Part shown: positions 39,000 through 48,800 of the stretch, one piece after another
How positions within the stretch are numbered: the first letter of the stretch is position 1
How the letters are laid out: each line of letters opens with the position of its first letter
Assembly: GCF_047654785.1 (NCBI RefSeq)
Contig: NZ_JASGKQ010000003.1
Span: forward strand, 372,001-436,000
Reading direction: 5' to 3'
DNA length: 64,000 bases
Origin: Pelomonas sp047654785
Lineage (GTDB): Bacteria; Pseudomonadota; Gammaproteobacteria; Burkholderiales; Burkholderiaceae_C
The notes under the pieces: model-generated
What the model saw: the letters and a program-made list of their open reading frames with translations, nothing else
What the model was told of the DNA's origin: nothing
Database searches by the model: none
Program-made: the position numbers and the translations under genes

Positions 39000-39884
39000 A
39001 TGTCGGCAGCGACGACCCCGGGCCAGGCCCCGTACTACTTCGTGCCCGGGCCGTCCCGGCACCCGGCGATGGCGGCCTTTGGGCTGTTCTTCGTCATCCT
39101 GGGCGCGGGCCAGTGGATCAACGGCCACGGCTGGGGCGCCTACTCGCTCGCGTTCGGGCTGCTGTTCTGGGCCTTCGTGCTCAAGCAGTGGTTCGGCGAC
39201 GCCATCCGCGAGAGCGAGGGCGGGCTATACGGCGAGCGCATCGACGTCTCCTACCGCTGGAGCATGGCCTGGTTCATCTTCTCGGAGGTGATGTTCTTCG
39301 CCGCCTTCTTCGGCGCGCTGTACTGGGCCCGCGTGCATTCCGTGCCGGCGCTGGGCAGCCTGGAGAACGCGCTGCTGTGGCCCGACTTCAAGGCCGTCTG
39401 GCCCAGTGTCGCGGCCGGCGCCACCGCCTCGCCGGCCGGCACCGTCGAACCCTTCACGACCATCGGTCCCTGGCCGCTGCCCACCATCAACACGGCGCTG
39501 CTGCTGACCTCGGGCGTCACGCTGACCATCGCCCACCATGCGCTGATCGCCGGCAAGCGCGGCAAGACCATCGCCTTCATGTGGATGACGGTGCTGCTGG
39601 GGGTGGTCTTCCTGTTCGTCCAGGGCTTCGAGTACGCCCACGCCTACAAGGACCTGAACCTCAAGCTCAGCTCCGGCGTGTTCGGCTCCACCTTCTTCAT
39701 GCTGACCGGCTTCCACGGCTTCCACGTGTTCGTCGGCATGCTGATGCTGCTGTTCATCACGCTGCGGCTGATGAAGGGCCACTTCACGCCCGAGCGCCAC
39801 TTCGGCTTCGAAGGCGCGGCCTGGTACTGGCACTTCGTCGACGTCGTCTGGCTGGGCCTGTACGTCGTCGTCTACTGGATGTGA
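39000..39884 (+). CDS. coxC: Cytochrome c oxidase subunit III
   Basis: A 294-residue, seven-helix subunit III with YYFVPGPSRHPAMAAFGLFF at the N-terminus, the conserved Glu in FSEVMFFAAFFGALYWA, HHALIAGKRGKTIAFMWMTV, and TGFHGFHVFVGMLML and AWYWHFVDVVWLGLYVVVYW at the end. It stabilizes proton uptake by subunit I. AGGAG lies 8 bases before the ATG at 39000, which favours it over an in-frame ATG at 38979. A terminator follows. Confidence 0.96.
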   Translation: MSAATTPGQAPYYFVPGPSRHPAMAAFGLFFVILGAGQWINGHGWGAYSLAFGLLFWAFVLKQWFGDAIRESEGGLYGERIDVSYRWSMAWFIFSEVMFFAAFFGALYWARVHSVPALGSLENALLWPDFKAVWPSVAAGATASPAGTVEPFTTIGPWPLPTINTALLLTSGVTLTIAHHALIAGKRGKTIAFMWMTVLLGVVFLFVQGFEYAHAYKDLNLKLSSGVFGSTFFMLTGFHGFHVFVGMLMLLFITLRLMKGHFTPERHFGFEGAAWYWHFVDVVWLGLYVVVYWM

Positions 39885-39910
39885 GCGGCGCCGTCTGCGC
39901 CCGGGAACCA

Positions 39911-39935
39911 AGCGCCGCGCCAGCGGCGCTTTTTT
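39911..39935 (+). terminator. Terminator after coxC
   Basis: AGCGCCGC (39911-39918) pairs with GCGGCGCT (39923-39930) around GCCA and continues into a T-run to 39935. It ends the coxBA-ctaG-coxC transcript 17 bp before the convergent DUF2909 gene. Confidence 0.88.
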
Positions 39936-39951
39936 CATGCGGCGGGGCCGG

Positions 39952-40179
39952 TCAGCGGCTCATGGGCACGCCGGTCGGCTGGATCCAGCCCATCCACCAG
40001 CACAGCAGGATGACGAGGAACAGCGCCACCGACACCGCCACGCGCACCGCCAGCGCGCGCGCCATGTTCGGGCTGCGGCGGCCGTCGCGTGCCCTGTTCC
40101 CGGTGCGCAGCATGAAGAAGCCGGCCGCCGCCAGCGCGCCGAGGATGCCGATGAAGGCGATCAGGAACACGAATTTCAT
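39952..40179 (-). CDS. DUF2909 twin-transmembrane protein
   Basis: A 75-residue protein with two membrane helices (VFLIAFIGILGALAAAGFFML and VAVSVALFLVILLCWWMGWI) joined by a basic loop. Members are usually found beside surf1 and coxC on the opposite strand, as here, and their role is unknown. A GATAAT hexamer (40188-40193 read on the minus strand) ends 8 bp before the ATG, so its mRNA may be nearly leaderless. Confidence 0.85.
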   Translation of the reverse strand: MKFVFLIAFIGILGALAAAGFFMLRTGNRARDGRRSPNMARALAVRVAVSVALFLVILLCWWMGWIQPTGVPMSR

Positions 40180-40209
40180 GGCGCGGGATTATCCGTCCGG
40201 GGCCGGGCC

Positions 40210-40920
40210 ATGCTGAGCCGGCGCGGCTGGCTGGTGCTGCTGGCGGCGCTGCTGGGCGCGGCGCTGACCGCGCGCCTGGGCCTGTGGCAGCTGGACCGCG
40301 CGGCGCAGAAGCTCGCCCTGCAGGCCGCCCTCGACGCCGAGACCGCCAGGCCGCCGCTCGGCAACGCCGACGTGCTGGACGCCCGCGGGCTGAACCGCCG
40401 CGTCGCGCTGCGCGGCCGCTGGCTGGCTGCGCACACCGTCTGGCTGGACAACCGGCCCATGGACGGCCGCGCCGGCTTCTACGTCGTCACGCCGCTGCAG
40501 CTCGGCGGCCGTGGGGACGCCATCCTGGTGCAGCGCGGCTGGGCGCCGCGCGACCCCGTCGACCCGCGGCGCCTGCCGGCGCTGGCCATGCCGTCGGGCG
40601 AGGTCGAGGTGCCCGGCCGCCTGGCGGCGGCGCCGTCGCGGCTTTACGAGCTGGGCGCCGGGGCGACCGGGCCGATCCGGCAGAATCTCGACCCAGCGGC
40701 CTTCGGCGCCGAAACCGGCCTGGCGCTGCTGCCGCTGACGATCGTGCAGACCGGCGCCGCCGACGACGGCCTGCTGCGCCACTGGCCGGCACCGGACCTC
40801 GGCCTCCACAAGCACTACGGCTACGCCTTCCAATGGTTCGCGCTCTGCGCGCTGATCCTGATCCTCTATGTCTGGTTCCAACTCGTCCGCCCGCGACTGC
40901 GCCGCCCAGCCCGCGCCTGA
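40210..40920 (+). CDS. surf1: SURF1 family cytochrome oxidase assembly protein
   Basis: A 236-residue Surf1 protein with two terminal membrane helices (WLVLLAALLGAALTARLGLW and FALCALILILYVWFQLV) and the periplasmic domain signatures LGLWQLDRAAQK, WLDNRPMDGRAGFYVVTPLQ, VQRGWAPRDP and HKHYGYAFQWFAL. Surf1 assists heme a insertion into subunit I. The next gene begins 53 bp before its stop. Confidence 0.92.
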   Translation: MLSRRGWLVLLAALLGAALTARLGLWQLDRAAQKLALQAALDAETARPPLGNADVLDARGLNRRVALRGRWLAAHTVWLDNRPMDGRAGFYVVTPLQLGGRGDAILVQRGWAPRDPVDPRRLPALAMPSGEVEVPGRLAAAPSRLYELGAGATGPIRQNLDPAAFGAETGLALLPLTIVQTGAADDGLLRHWPAPDLGLHKHYGYAFQWFALCALILILYVWFQLVRPRLRRPARA

Positions 40921-41569
40921 GCCGCTGAGCTTCGCCGTCCACAGCCTGCCCGACCCGACGGCCGCCACGCGCCAGCGCGCCGGCCGCTGGAAGATGCTGC
41001 TGCTGCTGGCCATCTGCGCCGCGCCGGTGGTCGCGTCCTATTTCACCTTCTACGTGGTCAAGCCCAGGGGCTCGGCCTATGGCGAGCTCATCGTCCCCAC
41101 CGTCGAGCTGCCGGCCGACCTGCCGCTGACCGACCTGCAGGGCCGCCCGGTCGCGGCGGCGTCGCTGCACGGCCAGTGGCTGCTCGCGCTGGTGCAGCCC
41201 GGCGCCTGCGATGCCGCCTGCGAGCGCCGGTTCTACGTGCAGCGCCAGCTGCGCGAGATGCTGGGCAAGGAGCGCGACCGCGTCGACAAGCTCTGGCTGA
41301 TCCCCGACGACGCGATGCCGCGCCCCGAGCTGCTGGCCGCGCTCGGCCAGAAGGGCGCGGAAGTCACCATCCTGCGCGTGCCGCAGGCGCGCCTGGCCGC
41401 CTGGCTGCGGCCCGCCGACGGCAAGCCGCTGGCCGAGCACTTCTACGTCATCGACCCGCTGGGCCGCTGGATGCTGCGCGCGCCGGGCGACCCCGACCCC
41501 AAAAAGCTCAAGGGCGACCTGGACAAGCTGCTGAAGGCCAGCGCCGGCTGGGACAACGCGGGCCGGTGA
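40868..41569 (+). CDS. Membrane-anchored thioredoxin-fold protein of the cox cluster, CxxxC motif
   Basis: A 233-residue protein: a cytoplasmic tail, one membrane helix (MLLLLAICAAPVVASYFTFY) and a periplasmic domain with LTDLQGRPVAAASLHGQWLL and PGACDAACERRFYVQRQLRE, then HFYVIDPLGRWMLR. The CxxxC pair sits where Sco proteins bind copper, so a Sco-like or thiol-redox role in CuA assembly is plausible, but the distal Sco His is not obvious. Proteins of this type occur between surf1 and ctaA in Burkholderiales and lack an agreed name. The ATG at 40868 overlaps surf1; a later start cannot be excluded. Its stop overlaps the ctaA start. Confidence 0.75.
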   Translation: MSGSNSSARDCAAQPAPEPLSFAVHSLPDPTAATRQRAGRWKMLLLLAICAAPVVASYFTFYVVKPRGSAYGELIVPTVELPADLPLTDLQGRPVAAASLHGQWLLALVQPGACDAACERRFYVQRQLREMLGKERDRVDKLWLIPDDAMPRPELLAALGQKGAEVTILRVPQARLAAWLRPADGKPLAEHFYVIDPLGRWMLRAPGDPDPKKLKGDLDKLLKASAGWDNAGR

Positions 41570-42666
41570 TGGAGCAACTGCTGCCCCTCGGCCAGGTCGC
41601 CGCGATCGGCGCGGCGGTGGCGCTCGGCCCGCTGCTGTGGTGGCGCCAGCGCTCGCGCGCCGGCACGCCGGCCGGCCGGCTGCGCGCGCTGGCGGTGCTG
41701 ACGCTGTTCCTCACCTTCGACCTGATCGTCTTCGGCGCCTTCACGCGGCTGACCGACTCCGGTCTGGGCTGCCCCGACTGGCCCGGCTGCTACAGCGCGG
41801 CGAGCCCGGTGGGCGCGCGCCACCACATCGAAGCCGCGCAGGCGGCGCTGCCCAGCGGCCCGGTCACGCACGGCAAGGCGTGGATCGAAATGATCCACCG
41901 CTACCTCGCCAGCGGCGTGGGCCTGCTCATCCTCGTGATGACGGTGCTGGCCTGGCGGCTCGGGCGCCAGGCGCCGCACGCGGGCGAGGCGGCCCCGTCG
42001 CCCTGGCTGGCGACGCTGACCTTCGCCTGGGTCTGCGTGCAGGGCGCGTTCGGCGCGCTGACGGTGACGATGAAGCTCTTCCCCGCCATCGTCACGCTGC
42101 ACCTGCTGTTCGGCCTGGGGCTGCTGATGCTGCTGGCCTGGCAGGCCGAGGCCTGCCGGCCGCGCGCGCTGGCCGTGCCGCCGGGGCTGCGCCGCGCCGT
42201 CGCCGCCGTGCTGCTGCTCACGCTGGTGCAGGTGGCGCTGGGCGGCTGGGTCAGCACCAACTACGCGGTGCTGGCCTGCGACGAGTTCCCCACCTGCCAC
42301 GGCGGCCAGTGGTGGCCGGCGATGGACTTCGGCCAGGGCTTCCGGCTCTGGCGCGAGCTGGGCCAGCGCGCCGACGGCGGCTGGCTGGGCTTCGAGGCGC
42401 TGGCCGCCATCCACATGGCCCACCGCCTCGGCGCGGCCGTCGTCTTCGCGGCGCTGCTGGCGCTGGCCTGGGCGCTGCGCCGCCATGCGCCGCCGTGGTC
42501 GCGCGGGCTGCTGGCGGCCGCCGGCTGGCAGCTGGCCTCGGGCCTGTCCAACGTCGTGCTGGACTGGCCGATCGCGGCCGCGCTGGCGCACACGGCCGGC
42601 GCCGCCGCGCTGCTGGGCCTGCTCACCACCCTGTTCGCGCGCACGCTGCGCGCCACCCCCTCCTGA
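41569..42666 (+). CDS. ctaA: Heme A synthase (COX15/CtaA)
   Basis: A 365-residue, eight-helix membrane enzyme oxidizing the C8 methyl of heme O to the formyl of heme A. The conserved blocks are GAFTRLTDSGLGCPDWPGCY, the heme His in WIEMIHRYLASGVGLL, QGAFGALTVTMKLFPAIVTL followed by HLLFG, VQVALGGWVSTNYAVLACDE, FPTCHGGQWWP, IHMAHRLGAAVVF and ALAHTAGAAAL. The start overlaps the upstream stop as TGATG. It is followed by ctaB. Confidence 0.95.
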   Translation: MEQLLPLGQVAAIGAAVALGPLLWWRQRSRAGTPAGRLRALAVLTLFLTFDLIVFGAFTRLTDSGLGCPDWPGCYSAASPVGARHHIEAAQAALPSGPVTHGKAWIEMIHRYLASGVGLLILVMTVLAWRLGRQAPHAGEAAPSPWLATLTFAWVCVQGAFGALTVTMKLFPAIVTLHLLFGLGLLMLLAWQAEACRPRALAVPPGLRRAVAAVLLLTLVQVALGGWVSTNYAVLACDEFPTCHGGQWWPAMDFGQGFRLWRELGQRADGGWLGFEALAAIHMAHRLGAAVVFAALLALAWALRRHAPPWSRGLLAAAGWQLASGLSNVVLDWPIAAALAHTAGAAALLGLLTTLFARTLRATPS

Positions 42667-42668
42667 CC

Positions 42669-43574
42669 ATGGCTTCCACGTCCACCGCCCGTGCCCTCGC
42701 GCACAGCCCGCGCTGGCAGCAGTTCTACCAGCTGACCAAGCCGCGCGTCGTCCAACTCATCGTCTTCTGCGCCGCCATCGGCATGGCGCTGGCCGTGCCG
42801 GGGCTGCCGACGGCGGCGCAGGCGCTGACCATGCTCGCCGCCGTCGCCGGCATCTGGCTGGTGGCCGGCGCGGCGGCGGCGTTCAACTGCCTGATCGAAG
42901 ACGGCATCGACGCGCGCATGAAGCGCACCGCCTGGCGCGCCACCGCCAAGGGCGAGCTGAGCCGCCCGCAGACGCTGGCCTTCTCCGCGCTGCTGTGCGC
43001 GGCCGGCATGGCGCTGCTGGGCTACGGCGTCAACGTGCTGACCATGTGGCTGACCTTCGCCACCTTCGTCGGCTACGCGGTCGTCTACACCGTCATCCTG
43101 AAGCCGATGACGCCGCAGAACATCGTCATCGGCGGCGCGTCCGGCGCGATGCCGCCGGTGCTGGGCTGGGCGGCGCTGCGCGGCGAGCTGGGCCCGGAGC
43201 CCTGGCTGCTGTGCCTGATCATCTTCCTGTGGACGCCGCCGCACTTCTGGGCGCTGGCGCTGTACCGCGCCGAGGACTACGCCCGCGCCGGCCTGCCCAT
43301 GCTGCCCGTCACGCACGGCAACGACTACACGCGGCTGCAGATCCTGCTCTACACCTGGGTGCTGTTCGCGGCCACGCTGCTGCCCTTCCTGACCGGCATG
43401 AGCGGCTGGTTCTACCTGGCCGCCGCCGTCGTACTGGGCCTGGGCTTCTGCGGCTATGCCTGGCGGCTGTGGCGGGCCTACTCCGAGCCGCTCGCGCGGC
43501 GCACCTTCTGGTTCTCCATCTGGTACCTGTCGCTGCTGTTCGCGGCGCTGTTGATCGACCACTACCTCCCATGA
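42669..43574 (+). CDS. ctaB: Protoheme IX farnesyltransferase (heme O synthase)
   Basis: A 301-residue UbiA-family prenyltransferase that adds the hydroxyethylfarnesyl tail to heme B. The first Asp-rich region is FNCLIEDGIDARMKRTAWRA (an unusual NxxxDxxxD reading), with YTVILKPMTPQNIVIGGASG and FLWTPPHFWALALYRAEDYA as the other hallmarks. It starts 2 bp after ctaA and overlaps sco by 4 bp. Confidence 0.95.
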   Translation: MASTSTARALAHSPRWQQFYQLTKPRVVQLIVFCAAIGMALAVPGLPTAAQALTMLAAVAGIWLVAGAAAAFNCLIEDGIDARMKRTAWRATAKGELSRPQTLAFSALLCAAGMALLGYGVNVLTMWLTFATFVGYAVVYTVILKPMTPQNIVIGGASGAMPPVLGWAALRGELGPEPWLLCLIIFLWTPPHFWALALYRAEDYARAGLPMLPVTHGNDYTRLQILLYTWVLFAATLLPFLTGMSGWFYLAAAVVLGLGFCGYAWRLWRAYSEPLARRTFWFSIWYLSLLFAALLIDHYLP

Positions 43575-44167
43575 GCACACGCCGTCTCGCCCTCGCCGCG
43601 CTGGCCGCGCTGGCCCTCGCCGGCTGCCAGAAGGCCGGCCCCGACCCGCAGGCCTTCCAGGGCGTCGACCTGACCGGCGCGGACTATGCGCGCACGCTGA
43701 ACCTCACCGACCAGGACGGCCGCGCCCGCTCGCTGGCCGACTTCAAGGGCAAGGTGCTGGTGGTCTTCTTCGGCTACACGCAGTGCCCGGACGTCTGCCC
43801 GACGACCATGGCCGAGGTCGCCGAGGTCAAGCGCAGCCTGGGCGCCGACGGCGACAAGGTGCAGGGCCTCTTCGTCACCGTGGACCCGGCGCGCGACACG
43901 GCGGAGCTGCTGAAGGCCTACCTCGCCAGCTTCGACCCCAGCTTCGTCGCGCTGCGCGGCAGCGAGGCGCAGACCCAGGCCGCCGCCAAGGAGTTCAAGG
44001 TCTTCTTCGCCAAGGTGCCGGGCAAGACGCCCGAGAGCTACACGATGGACCACACGGCCGCCAGCTTCATCTTCGACACCGAGGGCCGCGTGCGCGTCTA
44101 CGCGCGCTACGGCTCGGGCGCGCAGGCGCTGGCGCACGACATCCGGCTGCTGCTGGCCGGGAAATAG
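43571..44167 (+). CDS. sco: SCO1/SenC family copper chaperone (lipoprotein)
   Basis: A 198-residue thioredoxin-fold lipoprotein. Its lipobox LALAGC places the lipidated Cys at 19, the copper ligands are Cys72 and Cys76 in YTQCPDVCPTTM, and the third ligand His lies in YTMDHTAASFIFD. Sco proteins metallate the CuA site of subunit II. It is the last gene of the surf1-ctaA-ctaB-sco run, followed by a repeat and a palindromic terminator. Confidence 0.95.
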   Translation: MSTRRLALAALAALALAGCQKAGPDPQAFQGVDLTGADYARTLNLTDQDGRARSLADFKGKVLVVFFGYTQCPDVCPTTMAEVAEVKRSLGADGDKVQGLFVTVDPARDTAELLKAYLASFDPSFVALRGSEAQTQAAAKEFKVFFAKVPGKTPESYTMDHTAASFIFDTEGRVRVYARYGSGAQALAHDIRLLLAGK

Positions 44168-44168
44168 C

Positions 44169-44246
44169 CCACTCCCTACCGGCTGCGCCGGCCCCCTCAA
44201 GGGGGCGCACCCGATGGACCGGCGGAGCCGGCTCCATGGGTGCCGC
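44169..44246 (+). repeat. Type B dispersed palindromic repeat after sco
   Basis: CCCCCTCAAGGGGG followed by GACCGGCGGAGCCGGCTC and CCATGGGTG, the same order as the copy at 23064-23152. Confidence 0.72.
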
Positions 44247-44254
44247 TGGATGAA

Positions 44255-44280
44255 CAAAGCCCCGGCATGCCGGGGCTTTG
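44255..44280. terminator. Bidirectional terminator between sco and rpoH
   Basis: A perfect 26-bp palindrome: CAAAGCCCCGGCA is followed directly by its exact reverse complement. A-rich and T-rich ends on both sides let it end transcription from convergent sco and rpoH. Confidence 0.8.
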
Positions 44281-44297
44281 TGTTGATGCCGAGCCGA

Positions 44298-45215
<918 letters not shown>

Positions 45216-45261
45216 CGTCTTGATCCTTGCTGAACCGCCACGAACTGCAGCGGTGGACGGG

Positions 45262-45291
45262 ATATTAGCACTCCACCCCATCGAGTGCTAA
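45262..45291 (-). promoter_or_regulatory. Candidate sigma-70-type promoter of rpoH
   Basis: On the minus strand TTAGCA (45286-45291) and TAATAT (45262-45267) are separated by 18 bp, giving a plausible -35/-10 pair about 50 bp before the rpoH start. The CIRCE arms cover the -35 and touch the -10, so a bound repressor would block polymerase. Confidence 0.55.
45265..45291. promoter_or_regulatory. CIRCE operator (HrcA binding site) upstream of rpoH
   Basis: TTAGCACTC (45265-45273), a 9-bp spacer and GAGTGCTAA (45283-45291) form a perfect 9-9-9 inverted repeat identical to the CIRCE consensus. HrcA represses genes carrying this element until heat stress titrates the GroEL that keeps HrcA active. 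The site lies 50-76 bp upstream of the rpoH ATG. The remaining gap to cheW (45292-45358) holds a small GGAAT/ATTCC dyad and nothing else I can assign. Confidence 0.93.
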
Positions 45292-45358
45292 GGCGGCCCC
45301 GATGCCGGCTGGAATGCAGTATTCCTGCGGCCGGAGCGGTGGGCAGCCGCTGACTTCT

Positions 45359-45859
45359 TCAATCGACCAGGCCGAAATCGGGGCTTTTGATCATGGCCTC
45401 GATGTCCAGCAGGATCAGCATGCGCTCGCCGAGCTTGCCCAGGCCGGTGATGAAGCGGGCGTCCATCGCGGCCGGCACCTCGGGGCGGGGCTTGATCTCG
45501 TCGCCGCCCAGCTCCAGCACGTCGGAGACCGAGTCGACGACGATGCCGACCACCCGGCCGGCCACGTTCAGCACGACGACGACCGTGAAGGCGTTGTACT
45601 CGCCGGCCTGGCCCAGGCGGATGCGCAGGTCCAGGATGGGCACGATGACGCCGCGCAGGTTCACGACGCCCTTCACGAAGGCGGGGGCGTTGGCCACCCG
45701 GGTGGGCGCCTCGTAGGAGCGGATCTCCTGCACGCGCAGGATGTCCAGGCCGTACTCCTCCTCGCCGATGCGGAAGGTCAGGAACTGCTGGCCCTCCGTG
45801 CGGGCGGCGGCCTGCACGGCCTGGGCGCCGGGGGCGGGAACGAGGTCGGTGGAGCTCAT
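45359..45859 (-). CDS. cheW: CheW chemotaxis adaptor
   Basis: A 166-residue CheW protein with FLTFRIGEEEYGLDILRVQE, the receptor/kinase contact VKGVVNLRGVIVPILDLRIR and VDSVSDVLEL. It bridges chemoreceptors and CheA. It is a close paralogue of the CheW at the right edge of the window; both share IRSYEAPTR and the GERMLILLDIE-type ending. The start at 45859 removes an unsupported upstream extension. It follows the hybrid kinase gene by 35 bp on the same strand, so the two may be cotranscribed. Confidence 0.94.
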   Translation of the reverse strand: MSSTDLVPAPGAQAVQAAARTEGQQFLTFRIGEEEYGLDILRVQEIRSYEAPTRVANAPAFVKGVVNLRGVIVPILDLRIRLGQAGEYNAFTVVVVLNVAGRVVGIVVDSVSDVLELGGDEIKPRPEVPAAMDARFITGLGKLGERMLILLDIEAMIKSPDFGLVD

Positions 45860-45894
45860 CGGGGTGGGGTTCCGGGGGGACGGTGGATGGGCCG

Positions 45895-48800
45895 TCATTC
45901 TGCCCGCCGTGCCTCGGCGGGCGCTGCCAACAATTCGTCGATCAGGGCCAGCAGTTCACGCACGTCCAGCGGCTTGGTCAGGTAATGCCGGGCGCCGGCC
46001 GCGTGCGCCGCAGCGATCTGCTCGGGCTGGGCGTTGGCGGAGACGACGATGACCGGCGGCAGCCCGCCGTCCGGGCCGCGCAGCTCGGGCAGGCGCTGCA
46101 GCAGGTCCAGGCCCAGGCCGTCGGGCAGGTGCCAGTCCAGCAGCAGCAGCGCCGGCAGGCGCCCGGCCAGCGCCCGCAGGCCGTCCGCGACGGTGGGCAC
46201 CACCTCCAGCGCCAGCCCGGGGCGCTGCGCCAGGATGCCGCGCATGACCTCGGCGTTCAGCGGGTTGTCTTCCACGTACAGCACCTGCCGGTGCGCGGCG
46301 GGCCGGGGCAGGACGGGGGCGCCGGACGCCGGGAGGGCGGCCGGCGGCGCGGCGGCGTCCGCCGCCGGCAGGCGCAGCACGAAGCAGGCGCCCGCGTCGG
46401 CGGCCTCGGCGCGCAGGCTGCCGCCCATCATCTCGGCCAGGCGGCGGCTGATGACCAGGCCGATGCCGGCGCCCGGCAGCCCGCTGCGCTCGCGGCCCAG
46501 CCGGTTGAAGGGCTGGAAGAGGGCGGCGCGCTGCTCGTCGCTCAGGCCCAGGCCGGTGTCGCGCACGGCCACCTCCACCCAGCCGGGCTCGGGGCGGGTG
46601 GCCTCGATGGCGATGCTGCCGCCGGCACGGTTGTACTTGACGGCATTGCTGAGCAGGTTGGTGAGGATCTGGGTGACGCGGGTCGCATCGCCCAGCAGTT
46701 GCAGCGCGTCCGGGTCCAGCCGCTGCGCCACGGCCAGGCCGCGCTCCGCCGCGCCCTGCTGCACGAGGGCCAGCGCGCGCGCCAGCAGCGGCGGCAGCGC
46801 CAGCGCGGCGGGCTCCAGCCGCAGCGAGCCGGACTCGATGCGCGACAGGTCCAGCGTGTCGTTGATCATCTCCAGCAGGTGCCAGCCCGCCTGCGCGATC
46901 TGCTCGGCGCGGCCGCGCTGGGCCGGCGCCAGCGGCTCGGCCGCGTCCATCTGCATCAGCTGCGTGAAGCCGAGGATGGCGTTCATCGGCGTGCGCAGCT
47001 CGTGGCTCATGCGCGACAGGAACTCGTTCTTGGCCTGGCTGGCGGCCTCGGCGGCCTGGCGGGCGCGGTCCAGCTCCTCGATGCGCAACTGGTCGGTGAT
47101 GTCCTCGACGACGCCCACCAGCCGGTCGGGCCGGTCGTCGCTGCCGCGCAGCAGGCTGACGAGGGCGCGCGCATGCACGGCGCTGCCGTCGGCGCGCAGG
47201 TAGCGGGTGCGGCGCAGCGAGTACGGGATCTCGCCGCGCAGCAGCCGGCGGCCCTGGCGCAGGTCCTCCTGGTGCTCGTCGGGGTGGGTGAGGTCCAGCG
47301 TGCGCCGGCCCAGCAGCGCATCGGCGCCACAGCCGACCATCGCGCAGAAGTACGGGTTCACCTCCTGGATGCCGCCATGCACGTCGGTGAAGACGATGCC
47401 GATGGGCGCGGTGTCGAAGATGTTGCGGAAGCGCTGCTCGCTCTGGCTCAGCGCCTGCTCGCCGAGCGCGCGGTGGGCGATCTCGCGCTCCAGTGCCGCC
47501 GTGCGCTCGCCCACCAGCGCCTCGACGTGCTGGGTGCGGCCCGACAGGAGCAGCAGCAGCGTGCCCACGGTGGCCGTGGTCAGCAGGCCGACCAGCGCGA
47601 AGGCCCAGCTGCGCCCGGGCGCGGGCGGCGGGCCGGGCAGGTCGTGGATGCGCACCTCCCACTGCCGGCCGGCGAAGGCCAGCGGCATCTTCACCAGCGG
47701 CAGCGCCGCGTCGGCGCCGCGCGTCACCGCCTCGCAGCCGCGCGGGCCGCCCAGGCGCGGGAACGCGGCGCCGGGTTCCAGGTCCACCAGGCAGGCGCCC
47801 AGGTGCGCGGGCCAGCCGGCGGCCAGGCGCGACAGCAGCAGGTCCGGCCGCAGCGTGGCGAAGACGACGCCCTCGAGCTGCCGCCCGTCCGGGCCGGCCT
47901 GCCGGTACAGCGGCTGGTAGATCACCACGCCCGGCGGGCCGCTGCGGTCCTGCGACAGCGGGAAGCCGGCCGACGCGACCGGCCGGCCCAGCGCGGCGGC
48001 CTGCTCCACCGCCGCGCGCGCGCCGGCGATGCTGCGCACATTGGTGCCCAGCGCCCCGGCGTTGCGGGACAGCGGCTCGACCAGCCGGATGGCCAGCAGG
48101 TCCTCGTCCGGCGGCACGCCCAGGTCGTCGCTGCGCGTGCGGTCGCGGGCGTGGTAGCCGGCGGGGAAGTCGCCGGCCATCGCCGCGGCGTCGAAGTGCG
48201 CCTGCTCGGCGCGCGGCACGCGCAGCGCCAGGCCCAGCGCGATCAGCGGGCTGTCCTCGCCGAGGAAGCCGCTGGTGGCGCGCGCGAACTCCCGGCGCGT
48301 CGGCAGCGGCTTGACCTTCACCAGGCCGTGCGCACCCTCCAGCGCCAGCAGCGATTCGCGCAGCCGGCTGCTCAGGTCCTGCGCGGCGGCGGTGGCGTCG
48401 CGGGTGAAGTCGGTGCACAGGCGCTGGCGGTCCCACTCCATCGTCGCCGCCACGCCCAGGCCGACCAGCAGCGTCGTCAGCAGCATGGGCAGGCCGACGC
48501 TGAAGCGCCGCGTGGCCCAGGCCGCGCGCGGCTGGCCGATCAGTGCCAGCGTGATGGGCGTGGCGATCAGCACGCCCATCAGGTCGCCGGTCCACCAGAT
48601 CATCCACACGCTGCCCGCCTGCCCGGGCGCGATGGCGCCCGCGCCGTTCAGCAGCAGGGTCGCGCAGCTCGGGCTGACGAAGCCGGCCAGCGCTGAGGCC
48701 AGCAGGTAGGCGCCGATCTCGCGCGGCGACGCCAGCAGCGCCGGCCGGCCGCACCAGCGCCGGATCAGCAGCGCGCCGACGGCCGCCTGCGCCGCCGCGC

